A stretch of DNA of 35,154 bases from Actinomycetota bacterium (GCA_030645675.1 JAUSLQ010000108.1:1-35154), one strand, 5' to 3'; positions 16,223-27,219 are shown, counted from the stretch's first letter. The notes: generated by a model from the sequence alone, not told the origin. Translations and numbers: made by a program.

Positions 16223-17205
16223 ACCGTGCTCCGGCGGGTGCGCAGCAGCACGATGAAGAACGGCGCGCCGCAGAACGCCGTGACCACGCCGATGGGCGTC
16301 TCAGCCGGGTTCTGCAGCATTCGTCCGGGGATGTCGGCCAGGATCAAGAACGCCGCGCCGGCCGCCAGCGACAAGGGCAGCACCCGCCGGTACGAACCAC
16401 CGCTGACCATCCGCACCGCGTGCGGCACGACGATGCCCACGAACGTGATCAGGCCGCTGACGCTGACCACCGCGGCCGTGCCCACCGTGGCTGCGGCCAC
16501 GATGACGATGCGCACGCGGCGCACGTTCAAGCCCAACGTCAGCGCTTCGTCGTCGCCGACGCGCAGCACGTCGAGGTGGCGGCGGTGTGCCAGCAGCACG
16601 GCCGCGCTGACCACCACGTAGGGCAACACCAGCGTGACCTCGTTCCATGTCGCGTTGACCAGCGAGCCGAGCAGCCAGTTGTAGACGGCGCGCACCACGC
16701 CGTCGCTGCTGCGCTGCAGCACGAACGCCTGGATGGCGGCCGTCAGCGAAGCCACCGCCACGCCCGCGAGCACCAGCGTGGTGGAGGAACGCATGCCACC
16801 GAACGCGGCACCTGCGAGGTACGTGACCGTGACCGCCGCGATCGCGCCGAGGAACGCGGCCAGCGGCAGCGGGTCGACCAGCCAACCGGAGGTGGCGGTG
16901 CGACCGAACGAGATCACGATGGTGGCCCCCAGCCCTGCGCCACCCGCCGCACCCAGCAGGTACGGGTCGACCAGTGGGTTGCGGAACACGCCCTGGTACG
17001 ACGCGCCGGCGAGCGACAGCATCGCCCCCACCACTGCGGCCAACGCAACGCGGGGCATCCGCACGTGCCAGATGATGTTCCAGTTGGACGACGAGATCGT
17101 GCCCGCGGGCCCGATCATCACACCCAGCACGACGGCCGCGGCGAGCACGAGCGAGGCTGCGCACAGCCACACCCAAGTACGCCGGGCCGTCGGGTCGGAG
17201 GTCAT
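16219..17205 (-). CDS. btuC: Cobalamin ABC transporter permease (FecCD family)
   Basis: A 328-residue membrane protein with about ten hydrophobic helices. The family segments are present: RMPRVALAAVVGAMLSLAGA, FRNPLVDPYLLGAAGGAGLG, a helical coupling region LGLNVRRVR and FVGIVVPHAVRM. It forms the channel as a homodimer with BtuD, fed by the adjacent binding protein. ATG at 17205 overlaps the stop of the binding protein gene by 4 nt; its own stop overlaps btuD. Substrate is inferred from the riboswitch upstream of the operon. Confidence 0.9.
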   Translation of the reverse strand: MTSDPTARRTWVWLCAASLVLAAAVVLGVMIGPAGTISSSNWNIIWHVRMPRVALAAVVGAMLSLAGASYQGVFRNPLVDPYLLGAAGGAGLGATIVISFGRTATSGWLVDPLPLAAFLGAIAAVTVTYLAGAAFGGMRSSTTLVLAGVAVASLTAAIQAFVLQRSSDGVVRAVYNWLLGSLVNATWNEVTLVLPYVVVSAAVLLAHRRHLDVLRVGDDEALTLGLNVRRVRIVIVAAATVGTAAVVSVSGLITFVGIVVPHAVRMVSGGSYRRVLPLSLAAGAAFLILADIPGRMLQNPAETPIGVVTAFCGAPFFIVLLRTRRSTV

Positions 17206-18146
17206 GCTCCGGCAGGCACCTTGGCGAGCGCGTCGGCGACAGCCGCGATGTACTCGACGATGCGCGGGCCCCACCGCGACGAGATGTCGTCGTCCATGGC
17301 GACCACGTGGCCGTTGGCGACGGCGGGGATCGCGTTCCAACCCGGCCGGCCGCTGACCGTCTCCGCCGACTCGCCGCAGCACTTCGTGTCGGCGAGGAAC
17401 ACCAGATCGGGCGCCGCATCGATGATGTACTCCGCACTCAGCTGCGGGTAGTCGTTGCCGGCCTCGGCGCCGTCGGCGATGTTGGTCAGCCCGAACAGCT
17501 CGTACACCTGGCCGATGAACGTGGCGCTGGTGACGCTGTAGTACGTGGGGTCGAGCTCGTGGTACAGGCTGAGCGGCTCGGCGGGTACCGGTGCGCCGGC
17601 GACTGCGGCGGCGATGTCGGCCTGCATCTGCGCCACCAGTTCGGCCGCCTCGGCGACGTGGCCGGTGGCAGCGCCCAGCTGTTCGATCTCGGCATACACG
17701 TCGTCGAACGTGGCGGCCGCCGGCCCCACCCAGACGGCGATGCCCAGCGATTCCAGCTGCGGTTGGATGGCCGCGTCGGACAGCACCACCAGGTCGGGGT
17801 TCAGCGCCGCGATGGCTTCGACGTTGGGCTCGTAGCCCGACAGCTCGTGCGGCTTCGCCAGCGCCTCGGCCGGGTAGTTGGAGAACTCGTCGACTGCGAT
17901 CACCTGGTCGCCGGCGCCGATGGCGAACAGCGTCTCGGTGTGCGTGGGGGCGAGGCTGATGATGGCCATCGGCATGTCTCCCATCGGCTCGGTGCCGTCG
18001 GTGCCGGGGTCGGTGGTGGGTGCGCTGGTGCCGGCGCCGCCAGCCGTGGTGGTGGCACCGGCGCCGCCGTTGGCAGTGTCGTCGCCGCAGGCCGCAGTGG
18101 TGAGCAGCGCGGCTGTCAGGGCGGCGATGGAAGTGAACCGTTTCAT
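17202..18146 (-). CDS. btuF: Cobalamin-binding lipoprotein of the ABC importer
   Basis: A 314-residue binding protein. The signal peptide ends in lipobox TAAC with Cys20, followed by a Gly/Thr/Ala-rich linker to about residue 60. The mature domain starts IISLAPTHTETLFAIGAGDQVIAVD, the standard cluster III (TroA/BtuF) opening, and has NPDLVVLSD and the ADTKCCGESAETVSGRPGW region of BtuF-like proteins. It presents corrinoid to BtuC. ATG at 18146 has a strong GGAGGA ribosome site 7 nt upstream, and that site can be masked by the hairpins of the expression platform at 18154-18197. First gene of btuFCD. Confidence 0.9.
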   Translation of the reverse strand: MKRFTSIAALTAALLTTAACGDDTANGGAGATTTAGGAGTSAPTTDPGTDGTEPMGDMPMAIISLAPTHTETLFAIGAGDQVIAVDEFSNYPAEALAKPHELSGYEPNVEAIAALNPDLVVLSDAAIQPQLESLGIAVWVGPAAATFDDVYAEIEQLGAATGHVAEAAELVAQMQADIAAAVAGAPVPAEPLSLYHELDPTYYSVTSATFIGQVYELFGLTNIADGAEAGNDYPQLSAEYIIDAAPDLVFLADTKCCGESAETVSGRPGWNAIPAVANGHVVAMDDDISSRWGPRIVEYIAAVADALAKVPAGA

Positions 18147-18153
18147 GGATCGA

Positions 18154-18197
18154 TCCTCCGTTTCTCCGGAGGAGATCGTCCTCCGGTTCGGGAGGAC
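18154..18197 (-). promoter_or_regulatory. Riboswitch expression platform with alternating SD/anti-SD hairpins
   Basis: Read on the minus strand there are four complementary blocks: GTCCTCC (18197-18191), GGAGGAC (18184-18178), TCCTCCG (18173-18167) and CGGAGGA (18160-18154). Block 4 is the btuF Shine-Dalgarno site. Pairing 1:2 together with 3:4 hides it; pairing 2:3 frees it. This gives a two-state translational switch just after the aptamer. Pairings are read by eye. Confidence 0.75.
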
Positions 18198-18204
18198 AAG
18201 CTGG

Positions 18205-18392
18205 GAACCGACGGCTTGAGGTGCCGTCGCGAACCGCCCTTGCCTCGAGGGTGTGGGTTGCGCACACGGCTTCAGGCGACCGGACTCGTCGCGATCCTCC
18301 AGAGGAAGGTCGGGAACCACCGTTGCGGGACAGTGCCGGAATCTCACCGGACTTCGCTGAACACCGTGCATCCGGCCATGGTGCGACCGGAC
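18205..18392 (-). promoter_or_regulatory. Cobalamin (adenosylcobalamin-type) riboswitch
   Basis: On the minus strand the conserved B12 core is clear at about 18350-18317: CCGGTGAGATTCCGG, then CACTGTCCCGCAACGGT, the signature B12 box. Downstream are GAGTCCGGTCGCCTGAAGCC (around 18284-18264) and the stem loops that end before the expression platform. It precedes btuFCD, consistent with repression of import when cobalamin is plentiful. The boundaries are approximate, from the predicted transcript start to the first platform hairpin. Confidence 0.93.
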
Positions 18393-18398
18393 GACGCA

Positions 18399-18427
18399 AC
18401 CGTAGCAGTCCGTGCCTAAGCTCCCAA
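18399..18427 (-). promoter_or_regulatory. Predicted promoter of the cobalamin riboswitch / btuFCD
   Basis: TTGGGA (18427-18422) and TACGGT (18404-18399) are separated by 17 nt on the minus strand, a good sigma-70-type arrangement. The transcript would start near 18392, just ahead of the aptamer. A plus-strand TAAGCT (18417-18422), a possible -10 for cobO, overlaps this -35, so the two divergent promoters may compete. Confidence 0.5.
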
Positions 18428-18433
18428 CCCTCC

Positions 18434-19096
18434 ATGGACGACACCCCGCACTCCCCAGCAGGCGACGCGCTCGGCGACGCGCTCGGCGACGCGCCTGGCA
18501 CCGGCGACGGCGCCCGCGACGCGCTCGACGAGCAGACTCAACCACTCGCCGACGACCCGCGCCCCGACGGCATGCGCTCGCCGGCATCACTGGTGCTGGT
18601 GAACACCGGCAACGGCAAGGGCAAGAGCAGCGCCGCCTTCGGCGTGATGCTGCGGGCGCTGGCGCGCGAGTGGCGGGTGGCCGTGGTGCAGTTCATCAAG
18701 GGCAGCGATTGGAAGGTCGGCGAGGAGAAGATCGGCCGCCAGCTGGGCGTCGACTGGCACGCGCTGGGCGGCGGGTTCACCTGGGACTCGGGCAACATCG
18801 AGCACGACATCGCGCTCGCCCGCGAGGCATGGGCGCAGGCCGCAGCCATCATCGCCGCCGGGCAGCACGAGCTGGTGATCCTCGACGAGGTCACCTACCT
18901 GTGCACCTGGGGTTGGGTGCCCACCGAGGAGATCGTCGCCGCCATCGTCAACCGCCCGCCGCACGTCAGCATCGTCGTCACCGGCCGCGACGCACCGCAG
19001 GAGATCATCGACGTGGCGCACACGGTCACCGAGATGCGCGAGGTGAAGCACGCGTTCCAGGCGGGATTCACCGCCAAGCGCGGCATCGACTTCTGA
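18434..19096 (+). CDS. cobO: Cob(I)yrinic acid a,c-diamide adenosyltransferase
   Basis: A 220-residue enzyme of the CobA/CobO family that transfers adenosyl from ATP to Co(I) of corrinoids. The P-loop is GNGKGKSS (residues 59-66), followed by VAVVQFIKGSDWKVGE, GFTWDS and the Walker B-like LVILDEVTYLCTWGW, all family hallmarks. The first 46 residues are an acidic low-complexity extension that contains three 12-nt repeats (18461-18496) encoding GDAL/GDAL/GDAP. ATG at 18434 is used; Met47 at 18572 would give a start nearer to the family norm. It diverges from the riboswitch-controlled btuFCD and begins the plus-strand run cobO-cobU-cobT-cobS. Confidence 0.92.
   Translation: MDDTPHSPAGDALGDALGDAPGTGDGARDALDEQTQPLADDPRPDGMRSPASLVLVNTGNGKGKSSAAFGVMLRALAREWRVAVVQFIKGSDWKVGEEKIGRQLGVDWHALGGGFTWDSGNIEHDIALAREAWAQAAAIIAAGQHELVILDEVTYLCTWGWVPTEEIVAAIVNRPPHVSIVVTGRDAPQEIIDVAHTVTEMREVKHAFQAGFTAKRGIDF
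18461..18496 (+). repeat. 12-nt in-frame tandem repeat near the cobO start
   Basis: Three copies of GGCGACGCGCTC (the last ends in CT) encode GDAL, GDAL, GDAP in the N-terminal extension of CobO. A fourth, degenerate unit follows. Confidence 0.85.
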
Positions 19097-19109
19097 GGGC
19101 CGGCCGCCG

Positions 19110-19655
19110 ATGACCCTCACGTTCCTGCTCGGCGGCGCCCGCAGCGGCAAGAGCACGCTGGCCGTGCGGATGGGCGAGCACCACGGCGGCCCGGTGCACT
19201 TCATCGCCACCGCCGAGCCGTTCGACGCCGACCTGCGGGCCCGCATCGAACGCCACCGCGCCGAGCGCCCTGCGGGCTGGACCACCGCCGAGGTCCCCCT
19301 CGACCTCACCACCGCGATCGCGGCCACGCCCGCGCAGTCGTTCCTCATCGTCGACTGCCTCACCGTCTGGCTCGCCAACCTCCTCGTTCATGTCATGCCC
19401 CCACCTCAGCGGGCTCAGGCGTTCGATGACGTCGGCCGGGCGTTGCGCGAGCGTGGCCAGGTGGGCACGGCGCCGACCGTGGTGGTCAGCAACGAGGTCG
19501 GCATGGGCATCCACCCCGACTCCGAAATGGGCCGCGACTACCGCGACGAACTGGGCCGGCTGAACCAGCTGGTCGCATCGCTGGCCGATCGCAGCCTGCT
19601 GATGGTGGCCGGCCGCGCCCTGCTCCTGGACAACCCATGGGATCACCTGCGATGA
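19110..19655 (+). CDS. cobU: Adenosylcobinamide kinase / adenosylcobinamide-phosphate guanylyltransferase
   Basis: A 181-residue bifunctional enzyme of nucleotide-loop assembly. The P-loop GGARSGKST (residues 8-16) opens the protein; IERHRAERPAGW carries the histidine (His49) that becomes guanylylated in this family; FLIVDCLTVWLANLL and VVSNEVGMGIHP are further CobU signatures. It phosphorylates adenosylcobinamide and attaches GMP to give adenosylcobinamide-GDP, the substrate of CobS. Start at ATG 19110, 13 nt after the cobO stop. The stop is shared with the cobT start (ATGA). Confidence 0.94.
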   Translation: MTLTFLLGGARSGKSTLAVRMGEHHGGPVHFIATAEPFDADLRARIERHRAERPAGWTTAEVPLDLTTAIAATPAQSFLIVDCLTVWLANLLVHVMPPPQRAQAFDDVGRALRERGQVGTAPTVVVSNEVGMGIHPDSEMGRDYRDELGRLNQLVASLADRSLLMVAGRALLLDNPWDHLR

Positions 19656-20785
19656 ACGACGCACCGGCGAACGACGCACAGGCGAACGACGCACCGGCGA
19701 ACGACGCACTCGCGAACGACGCACAGGCGAACGACGCACCGGCGAACGACGCACAGGCGAACGACGCACCGGCGAACGACGCACTGGCGAACGACATGGC
19801 AGGATGGCTGCGAGTCGCGCTGGCGACGATGCCCGCCCCCGACCTGGCGGCTGGCGACGCGGTGCGGGCGCGGGCCGCCGACATCCTGCGCCCCGCCGGT
19901 GCACTGCAACGGCTGGACGAACTGGCCGCGTGGATGGCCGAGTGGCAGGGCACGGCACAGCCCGCGGTGCGCCGGCCGGCCGCATTGATCTTCGCCGCCG
20001 ACCACGGCGTCGCGGCCGCCGGTGTCAGCAAGTACCCGATCGAGGTGACCGGCGCGATGCTGGCTGCGTTCCGGTCGAACCAGAGCACGGTGACGGCGTT
20101 CGCCGCCGCCGCCGGTGCCACCGTGCAGGCCGTCGACGTGGGCGTGGGCCGCCCGACGGGCGACATCCGGGTGGAGCCGGCGCTGTCACCCGAGCGGTTC
20201 GACGAGTGCGTCGCCGCCGGCCGCGACGCCGTCGCCGCACTGGATGCCGACCTGCTGGTGATCGGCGAGATGGGCATCGGCAACACCACCGCCGCTGCCG
20301 CCGTCGCGGCAGCACTGGGCGAGGGTGCGCCGGCCGACTGGGTGGGCCGCGGCACCGGCGTGGACGACGACGGCCTGGCCCGCAAGCGGGCCGCCGTGGA
20401 AGCGGCCGTCGCGCGCATCGCCGGCCAGGCCGACCCGTTGGAGGTGCTGCGGGAAGTTGGCGGTGCCGAGCTGGTGGCGATGGCCGCCGCGGTGATGGCC
20501 GCGCGTCTGCGCAACCTGCCAGTGCTGCTCGACGGCTACGTGGTGACGGCAGCCGTGCTGCCGCTGGAAGTGGCGCTGCCGGGCGCGCTCGCGCACTGCC
20601 AGGTGGGCCACTGCAGCGCCGAGCCCGGCCACCGGCGGCTGGTGCAGCGCCTCGGCATGCAGCCGCTGCTGGATCTGGGCATGCGCCTCGGGGAGGGCTC
20701 GGGTGCGATGGCCGCCGTGCCGCTGGTGCGCATGGCCTGCGCCGGCATCACCGACGTACCCACCTTCGCCGAGTTCTTCGCCTGA
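19652..20785 (+). CDS. cobT: Nicotinate-nucleotide-dimethylbenzimidazole phosphoribosyltransferase with repeat-bearing N-terminus
   Basis: The enzyme makes alpha-ribazole phosphate from dimethylbenzimidazole and nicotinate mononucleotide, for the lower ligand of cobalamin. The core motifs are FAADHGVAAAGVSKYP, VIGEMGIGNTTAAAAV, VGRGTGVDDDG and the C-terminal LGEGSGAMAAVP with the catalytic Glu region. From the ATG at 19652 (overlapping the cobU stop) the product is 377 residues, of which residues 2-46 are nine copies of NDA[P/Q/L]A. A second start, ATG 19796, directly follows the array and gives 329 residues, close to the normal family size. Neither start has a strong ribosome site, so it is open whether the repeats are translated. 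Another in-frame ATG at 19637 lies inside cobU. Confidence 0.92.
   Translation: MNDAPANDAQANDAPANDALANDAQANDAPANDAQANDAPANDALANDMAGWLRVALATMPAPDLAAGDAVRARAADILRPAGALQRLDELAAWMAEWQGTAQPAVRRPAALIFAADHGVAAAGVSKYPIEVTGAMLAAFRSNQSTVTAFAAAAGATVQAVDVGVGRPTGDIRVEPALSPERFDECVAAGRDAVAALDADLLVIGEMGIGNTTAAAAVAAALGEGAPADWVGRGTGVDDDGLARKRAAVEAAVARIAGQADPLEVLREVGGAELVAMAAAVMAARLRNLPVLLDGYVVTAAVLPLEVALPGALAHCQVGHCSAEPGHRRLVQRLGMQPLLDLGMRLGEGSGAMAAVPLVRMACAGITDVPTFAEFFA
19655..19789 (+). repeat. 15-nt minisatellite at the cobU/cobT junction, nine copies
   Basis: Nine tandem units of AACGACGCANNNGCG differ almost only at three central bases (CCG, CAG, CTC or CTG). The encoded variable residue reads P-Q-P-L-Q-P-Q-P-L, so P-Q/P-L blocks have themselves been copied. 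The unit length preserves the cobT frame. A partial tenth unit leads into ATG 19796. Confidence 0.95.
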
Positions 20786-20870
20786 CCCGCCCAGCCCCCA
20801 CCCGGCCCGCCCCCACCCGGCCGTCCCCCGCTGACCCCACCCGACCCACCCAACCCCACCCCGGCCGACC
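20786..20870 (+). terminator. C-rich, G-poor segment: possible Rho-dependent terminator after cobT
   Basis: The 85 nt after the cobT stop are dominated by C runs with few G on the plus strand, the composition of Rho-loading (rut) sites. A 14-nt stretch GCCCCCACCCGGCC is repeated at 20794 and 20809. The opposite strand has many runs of three or more G and could form quadruplexes. No strong hairpin is seen. Confidence 0.4.
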
Positions 20871-20922
20871 CCGGCTTCTGGGGCTGCATCGTTCCAAACC
20901 GGCATCTGGGGCTGGATCGTCT
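20871..20922 (+). repeat. Pair of 24-nt imperfect direct repeats upstream of cobS
   Basis: Two copies of the pattern CCGGCWTCTGGGGCTGSATC at 20871-20894 and 20899-20922 differ at about four positions and are 28 nt apart. They lie 90-140 nt upstream of cobS. They could bind a regulator or be a remnant repeat; nothing decides between these. Confidence 0.6.
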
Positions 20923-21012
20923 CGAACTCCGGAACGATCGGCGAGGGACTCGCGCCCACAACCGCCCCGCCGTCGCCCCGCAACTGCCCGCCACGGACGC
21001 CGATCGTCCACA

Positions 21013-21771
21013 ATGGGTCCGGTGGGCCTCCTCGCTGCGCTGCAGTTCCTCACCCGGGTGCCGATCCGGCTGCGCCGTGAGCCGTCACTGCCGGCCACTG
21101 TCGCATGGTTCCCGCTGGCCGGCGCACTGATCGGCGCGGCCGTCGGTGGCGTCGCCGCGGGTATGTGGCAGCTCGCTCCACCGCTCGTCGCCGCCACCGT
21201 CGCGATCACGATCGGCCTGCTGATCACGGGCGCATTCCATGAGGACGGGCTGGGCGACGTTGCCGACGCGTTCGGCGGCGGCTGGACCGTGGAGCGGCGG
21301 CTGGAGATCCTGAAGGACAGCCGCCACGGCACCTACGGCGTCGCCGCGATGTGCGCGTCGATCGTGGTGCGCATGGTCGCGCTCGGCTCGTTGCCCGGCC
21401 CGGCCACGATGTTCGCTGCCGCCATCGCCGCGCACACGATGGGACGCGTGGCCGCTGTGGGCATGGCCGGCACGATGCGGCTGGCAACGCACACCGGCCT
21501 CGGCGCCGACTACGGGCGCGGCACCACCCCGCTGCGGGCGACGGTGGGTGGCGCTGCGGGTGTTGCTCTCACGGCCCTGGCCGTCGGCTGGTGGGTGGGC
21601 CCGCTGGCCACCGCCGCACTGGCCACCGCACTGGCCACCGGCGCGCTGGCCCGCCGCAAGATCGGCGGCATCAGCGGCGATGTGCTGGGCGCCGCCGAGC
21701 AGGTGGCCGAGTGCCTGTGCCTCGTCGTGCTGTCCGGCCTGGCCACGCACCACCAACTCTGGTGGGCCTGA
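21013..21771 (+). CDS. cobS: Adenosylcobinamide-GDP ribazoletransferase (cobalamin synthase)
   Basis: A 252-residue integral membrane enzyme that joins adenosylcobinamide-GDP to alpha-ribazole (phosphate), the last step of cobalamin assembly. The family signature FHEDGLGDVADAFGGG holds the metal-binding acidic residues; LLAALQFLTRVPIRL is the typical N-terminus and DSRHGTYGVAAM follows the active site. Several Ala/Leu-rich membrane helices span the rest. ATG at 21013 is used, but GTG 21022 is a good alternative: CACAAT at 21009-21014 could be its -10 box, giving a leaderless start. The 227-nt gap after cobT suggests its own promoter. Confidence 0.92.
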   Translation: MGPVGLLAALQFLTRVPIRLRREPSLPATVAWFPLAGALIGAAVGGVAAGMWQLAPPLVAATVAITIGLLITGAFHEDGLGDVADAFGGGWTVERRLEILKDSRHGTYGVAAMCASIVVRMVALGSLPGPATMFAAAIAAHTMGRVAAVGMAGTMRLATHTGLGADYGRGTTPLRATVGGAAGVALTALAVGWWVGPLATAALATALATGALARRKIGGISGDVLGAAEQVAECLCLVVLSGLATHHQLWWA

Positions 21772-21851
21772 CCGGTGGCGCCGGCACCGCTCTCGCAGCG
21801 GACCGAATTCGGCGCGACGGCGATCAAAGACGCGGGGTTGACAGCCCGGGC

Positions 21852-22586
21852 TCACTCCACCAGATCGACGGGCGGCAGGGCGTAGCCGCCGGAGAAGCCG
21901 GATTGCAGCACAGCCAGCAACGGCTCGACATCGCCGCGCCAGCGCAGGCCACGGATCTGCGCGGGGGAACGCCGAGCCGAGAAGGAACGCAGCACCTCGA
22001 AGGCCGTGCCCGCCACCTGCGCCCGGTTCGCTCCGGCTTCCGTACCCAGCACCCGGACCTCTGCACCGGCGTGCACCGCCACCACTCCCCACGACGCGTC
22101 GCAGAGCATCTGGTGGAGAAACCCGAGGTAGTGGTCCAGCGCCACCGCCACGGTGAGCGCGTGGTCGTCGGCCGGCAGGCGCAGCGCTCCGCGCACATCC
22201 TGGTGGTGGGCGTGCAGGTCGGCCACGAAGTGGCAGCCCTCGCCGTACCCGAACAGCCGCAGGCCGTCCTCGAACCCGGGCGCTTCGCGGTCCCACTCCG
22301 CCACCAGTTCGTCGATCGTTGTGCCGGCACGGGCAGCCACCTGCCGCGCGGTCCAGGCTGAGGCGCCCTCGTCGCCGGCCGCGGGGAAGCGCTGCGCGTT
22401 CAGGTCGGCGGGCAGGCCCACCGCGTGCGCCAGCACGTCGCGCACACGCCACTCGGGCGCGGCCGGCACCATCGTCAGCAGCGCGTCGGCCGGCACGCCA
22501 CGAACCGTCGCAATGAACCGCTGACGCACTGCCTCGTACACGTCGCCGGCGTCCACCGTCGCCTGCCGCTGCGCTGCATCACTCAT
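21852..22586 (-). CDS. Maleylpyruvate isomerase (MDMPI) family protein, second paralogue
   Basis: A 244-residue protein with the MDMPI N-terminal/DinB-like four-helix pattern: an N-terminal helix ending FIATVRGVPADALL, then EWRVRDVLAHAVGLPADLN and CHFVADLHAHHQDVRGALRLP, where histidines occupy the usual metal-ligand positions. A C-terminal domain of about 80 residues ending RWRGDVEPLL is of the small SCP2-like type often seen in this family. Such proteins are mycothiol-dependent or uncharacterised. The ATG at 22586 is a clear start. It converges on cobS with an 80-nt gap in which I see no strong terminator. Confidence 0.8.
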   Translation of the reverse strand: MSDAAQRQATVDAGDVYEAVRQRFIATVRGVPADALLTMVPAAPEWRVRDVLAHAVGLPADLNAQRFPAAGDEGASAWTARQVAARAGTTIDELVAEWDREAPGFEDGLRLFGYGEGCHFVADLHAHHQDVRGALRLPADDHALTVAVALDHYLGFLHQMLCDASWGVVAVHAGAEVRVLGTEAGANRAQVAGTAFEVLRSFSARRSPAQIRGLRWRGDVEPLLAVLQSGFSGGYALPPVDLVE

Positions 22587-22642
22587 GCCGCGGTTCTAGC
22601 ATTTGCCGGTCACCGAAGTCCGCCGCCCGGCCGGGTGCGGGC

Positions 22643-23830
22643 TCAGCTCGCGTCGGCCATCCGCCGCACGGCCTCGCGCAGCACGCCCGACGAGGTGGCG
22701 AAGTTCAGGCGGGCGAAGCCGTGGCCTTCGACACCGAAGTTGGGGCCCTCGCTGAGCTGCACCCCACGCCTGGCGAAAGCAACCGCCGGGTCGTCGCCCA
22801 GCCCCAGCGCGCGGCAGTCCAGCCATGCCAGGTAGGTGGCCAGCGGCGGAACGTAGCCAACCGCCGGCAACTGCTCGGCCAGCAGCGCTGCCAGCAGGGT
22901 GCGCTGTCCGTCGAGGTGGGCCAGCGCCGCGGCCAGCCACTGGTCGCCGTCGCGCCACGCAGCCTCGGCCGCCGCCGCGCCCATCAGGTTGGTGGCGCCG
23001 AACAGGTGATCGGGCACGGAACGCAGGCGCTCGTCGACCCACGCGGGCCCGACGTGCATGATCGCGTAGCGCAGCGCCGCCACGTTGAACGCCTTCGACG
23101 CGGCATGGATGGTGACGGTGCGCTCGGGGGCGTACAGCGCCATCGGCTGGTGCACGTGCGGCGCGTACGTGAGGTCGGCGTGGATCTCGTCGCTGATGAT
23201 CAACAGCTCGTGCCGCTCGGCCAGCGCGGCGAGCGACTGCAGTTCGGCGGTGGAGAACACGTGGCCGGTGGGGTTGTGCGGGTGGCACAGCAACAGCACC
23301 TTCGCCGGGTCGGCCTGCAGCTGGCGGTCGAGCGCCTCGTGGTCGAACGCCCAACCGCTCGGCGAAGCAGCCGAACGCGCGGCCGGCACCCGCACCAGCC
23401 GCCGGCCGTTGTCCTCCACGCTGTGCAGGAACGGCGGGTACGACGGCGTGTGCACCACCACTCGGTCGCCCGGCTGGGTGCACAGGTGCAGCACCATCTG
23501 GATGCCCTGCACCACGTCGTTCAGCTCGCGGGTGTCCCCTTCAGCGATGCGCCAGCCGTAGCGCGCCGCGCAACGATCGACGAACACACCGCTGGCCGGC
23601 GAGCCGCCGGTGTAGTGCTTCCAGTCGGGGTAGCCCAGGTCGCCGGCATCGAGCACCCGCCGCATCGCGGCGACGACGGCCGGGGGCGGCGCGAAGTCCA
23701 TGTCGGCCACCCACGCCGCGACCACGTCGGGGTTGCGGTGCCACTTCACCCCCGGCTTGGCCTGCAACCGAGCCAGCGAGAGCGAATCGAAGTCGAACGA
23801 AATGGCAGCGGGCGCGGGCGTGGGGGTCAC
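22643..23830 (-). CDS. MalY/PatB-type aminotransferase (cystathionine beta-lyase-like)
   Basis: A 395-residue PLP enzyme of fold type I. It starts with the MalY/PatB pattern (KWHRNPDVVAAWVADMDF), has the cofactor-contact NPTGHVF, SDEIHADL, and the PLP lysine in HAASKAFNV (Lys246). PatB-type enzymes cleave C-S bonds of cystathionine or cysteine conjugates, releasing homocysteine or thiols. It follows the aminotransferase gene by 11 nt on the minus strand; the start is GTG 23830 or GTG 23836. With metY in the same window it may belong to sulfur amino-acid metabolism, but that link is inferred. Confidence 0.87.
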   Translation of the reverse strand: MTPTPAPAAISFDFDSLSLARLQAKPGVKWHRNPDVVAAWVADMDFAPPPAVVAAMRRVLDAGDLGYPDWKHYTGGSPASGVFVDRCAARYGWRIAEGDTRELNDVVQGIQMVLHLCTQPGDRVVVHTPSYPPFLHSVEDNGRRLVRVPAARSAASPSGWAFDHEALDRQLQADPAKVLLLCHPHNPTGHVFSTAELQSLAALAERHELLIISDEIHADLTYAPHVHQPMALYAPERTVTIHAASKAFNVAALRYAIMHVGPAWVDERLRSVPDHLFGATNLMGAAAAEAAWRDGDQWLAAALAHLDGQRTLLAALLAEQLPAVGYVPPLATYLAWLDCRALGLGDDPAVAFARRGVQLSEGPNFGVEGHGFARLNFATSSGVLREAVRRMADAS

Positions 23831-23841
23831 GCCCACCGACG

Positions 23842-27192
<3,351 letters not shown>

Positions 27193-27219
27193 CCCGCCCG
27201 CAACCCCAACCCCTACAGC

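Noticed and set aside
15428-18146. Iron-siderophore importer for the BtuFCD genes
   Set aside because: The protein family allows it, but the cobalamin riboswitch in front and the cob genes beside it favour a corrinoid.
19655-19789. CRISPR-like array at the cobU/cobT junction
   Set aside because: The units are 15 nt and contiguous, with no spacers, and no cas genes are near; it is a minisatellite.
21772-21851. A terminator between convergent cobS and the MDMPI gene
   Set aside because: No stable stem or copy of the GAACTTAAGTTC element is present in this 80-nt gap.
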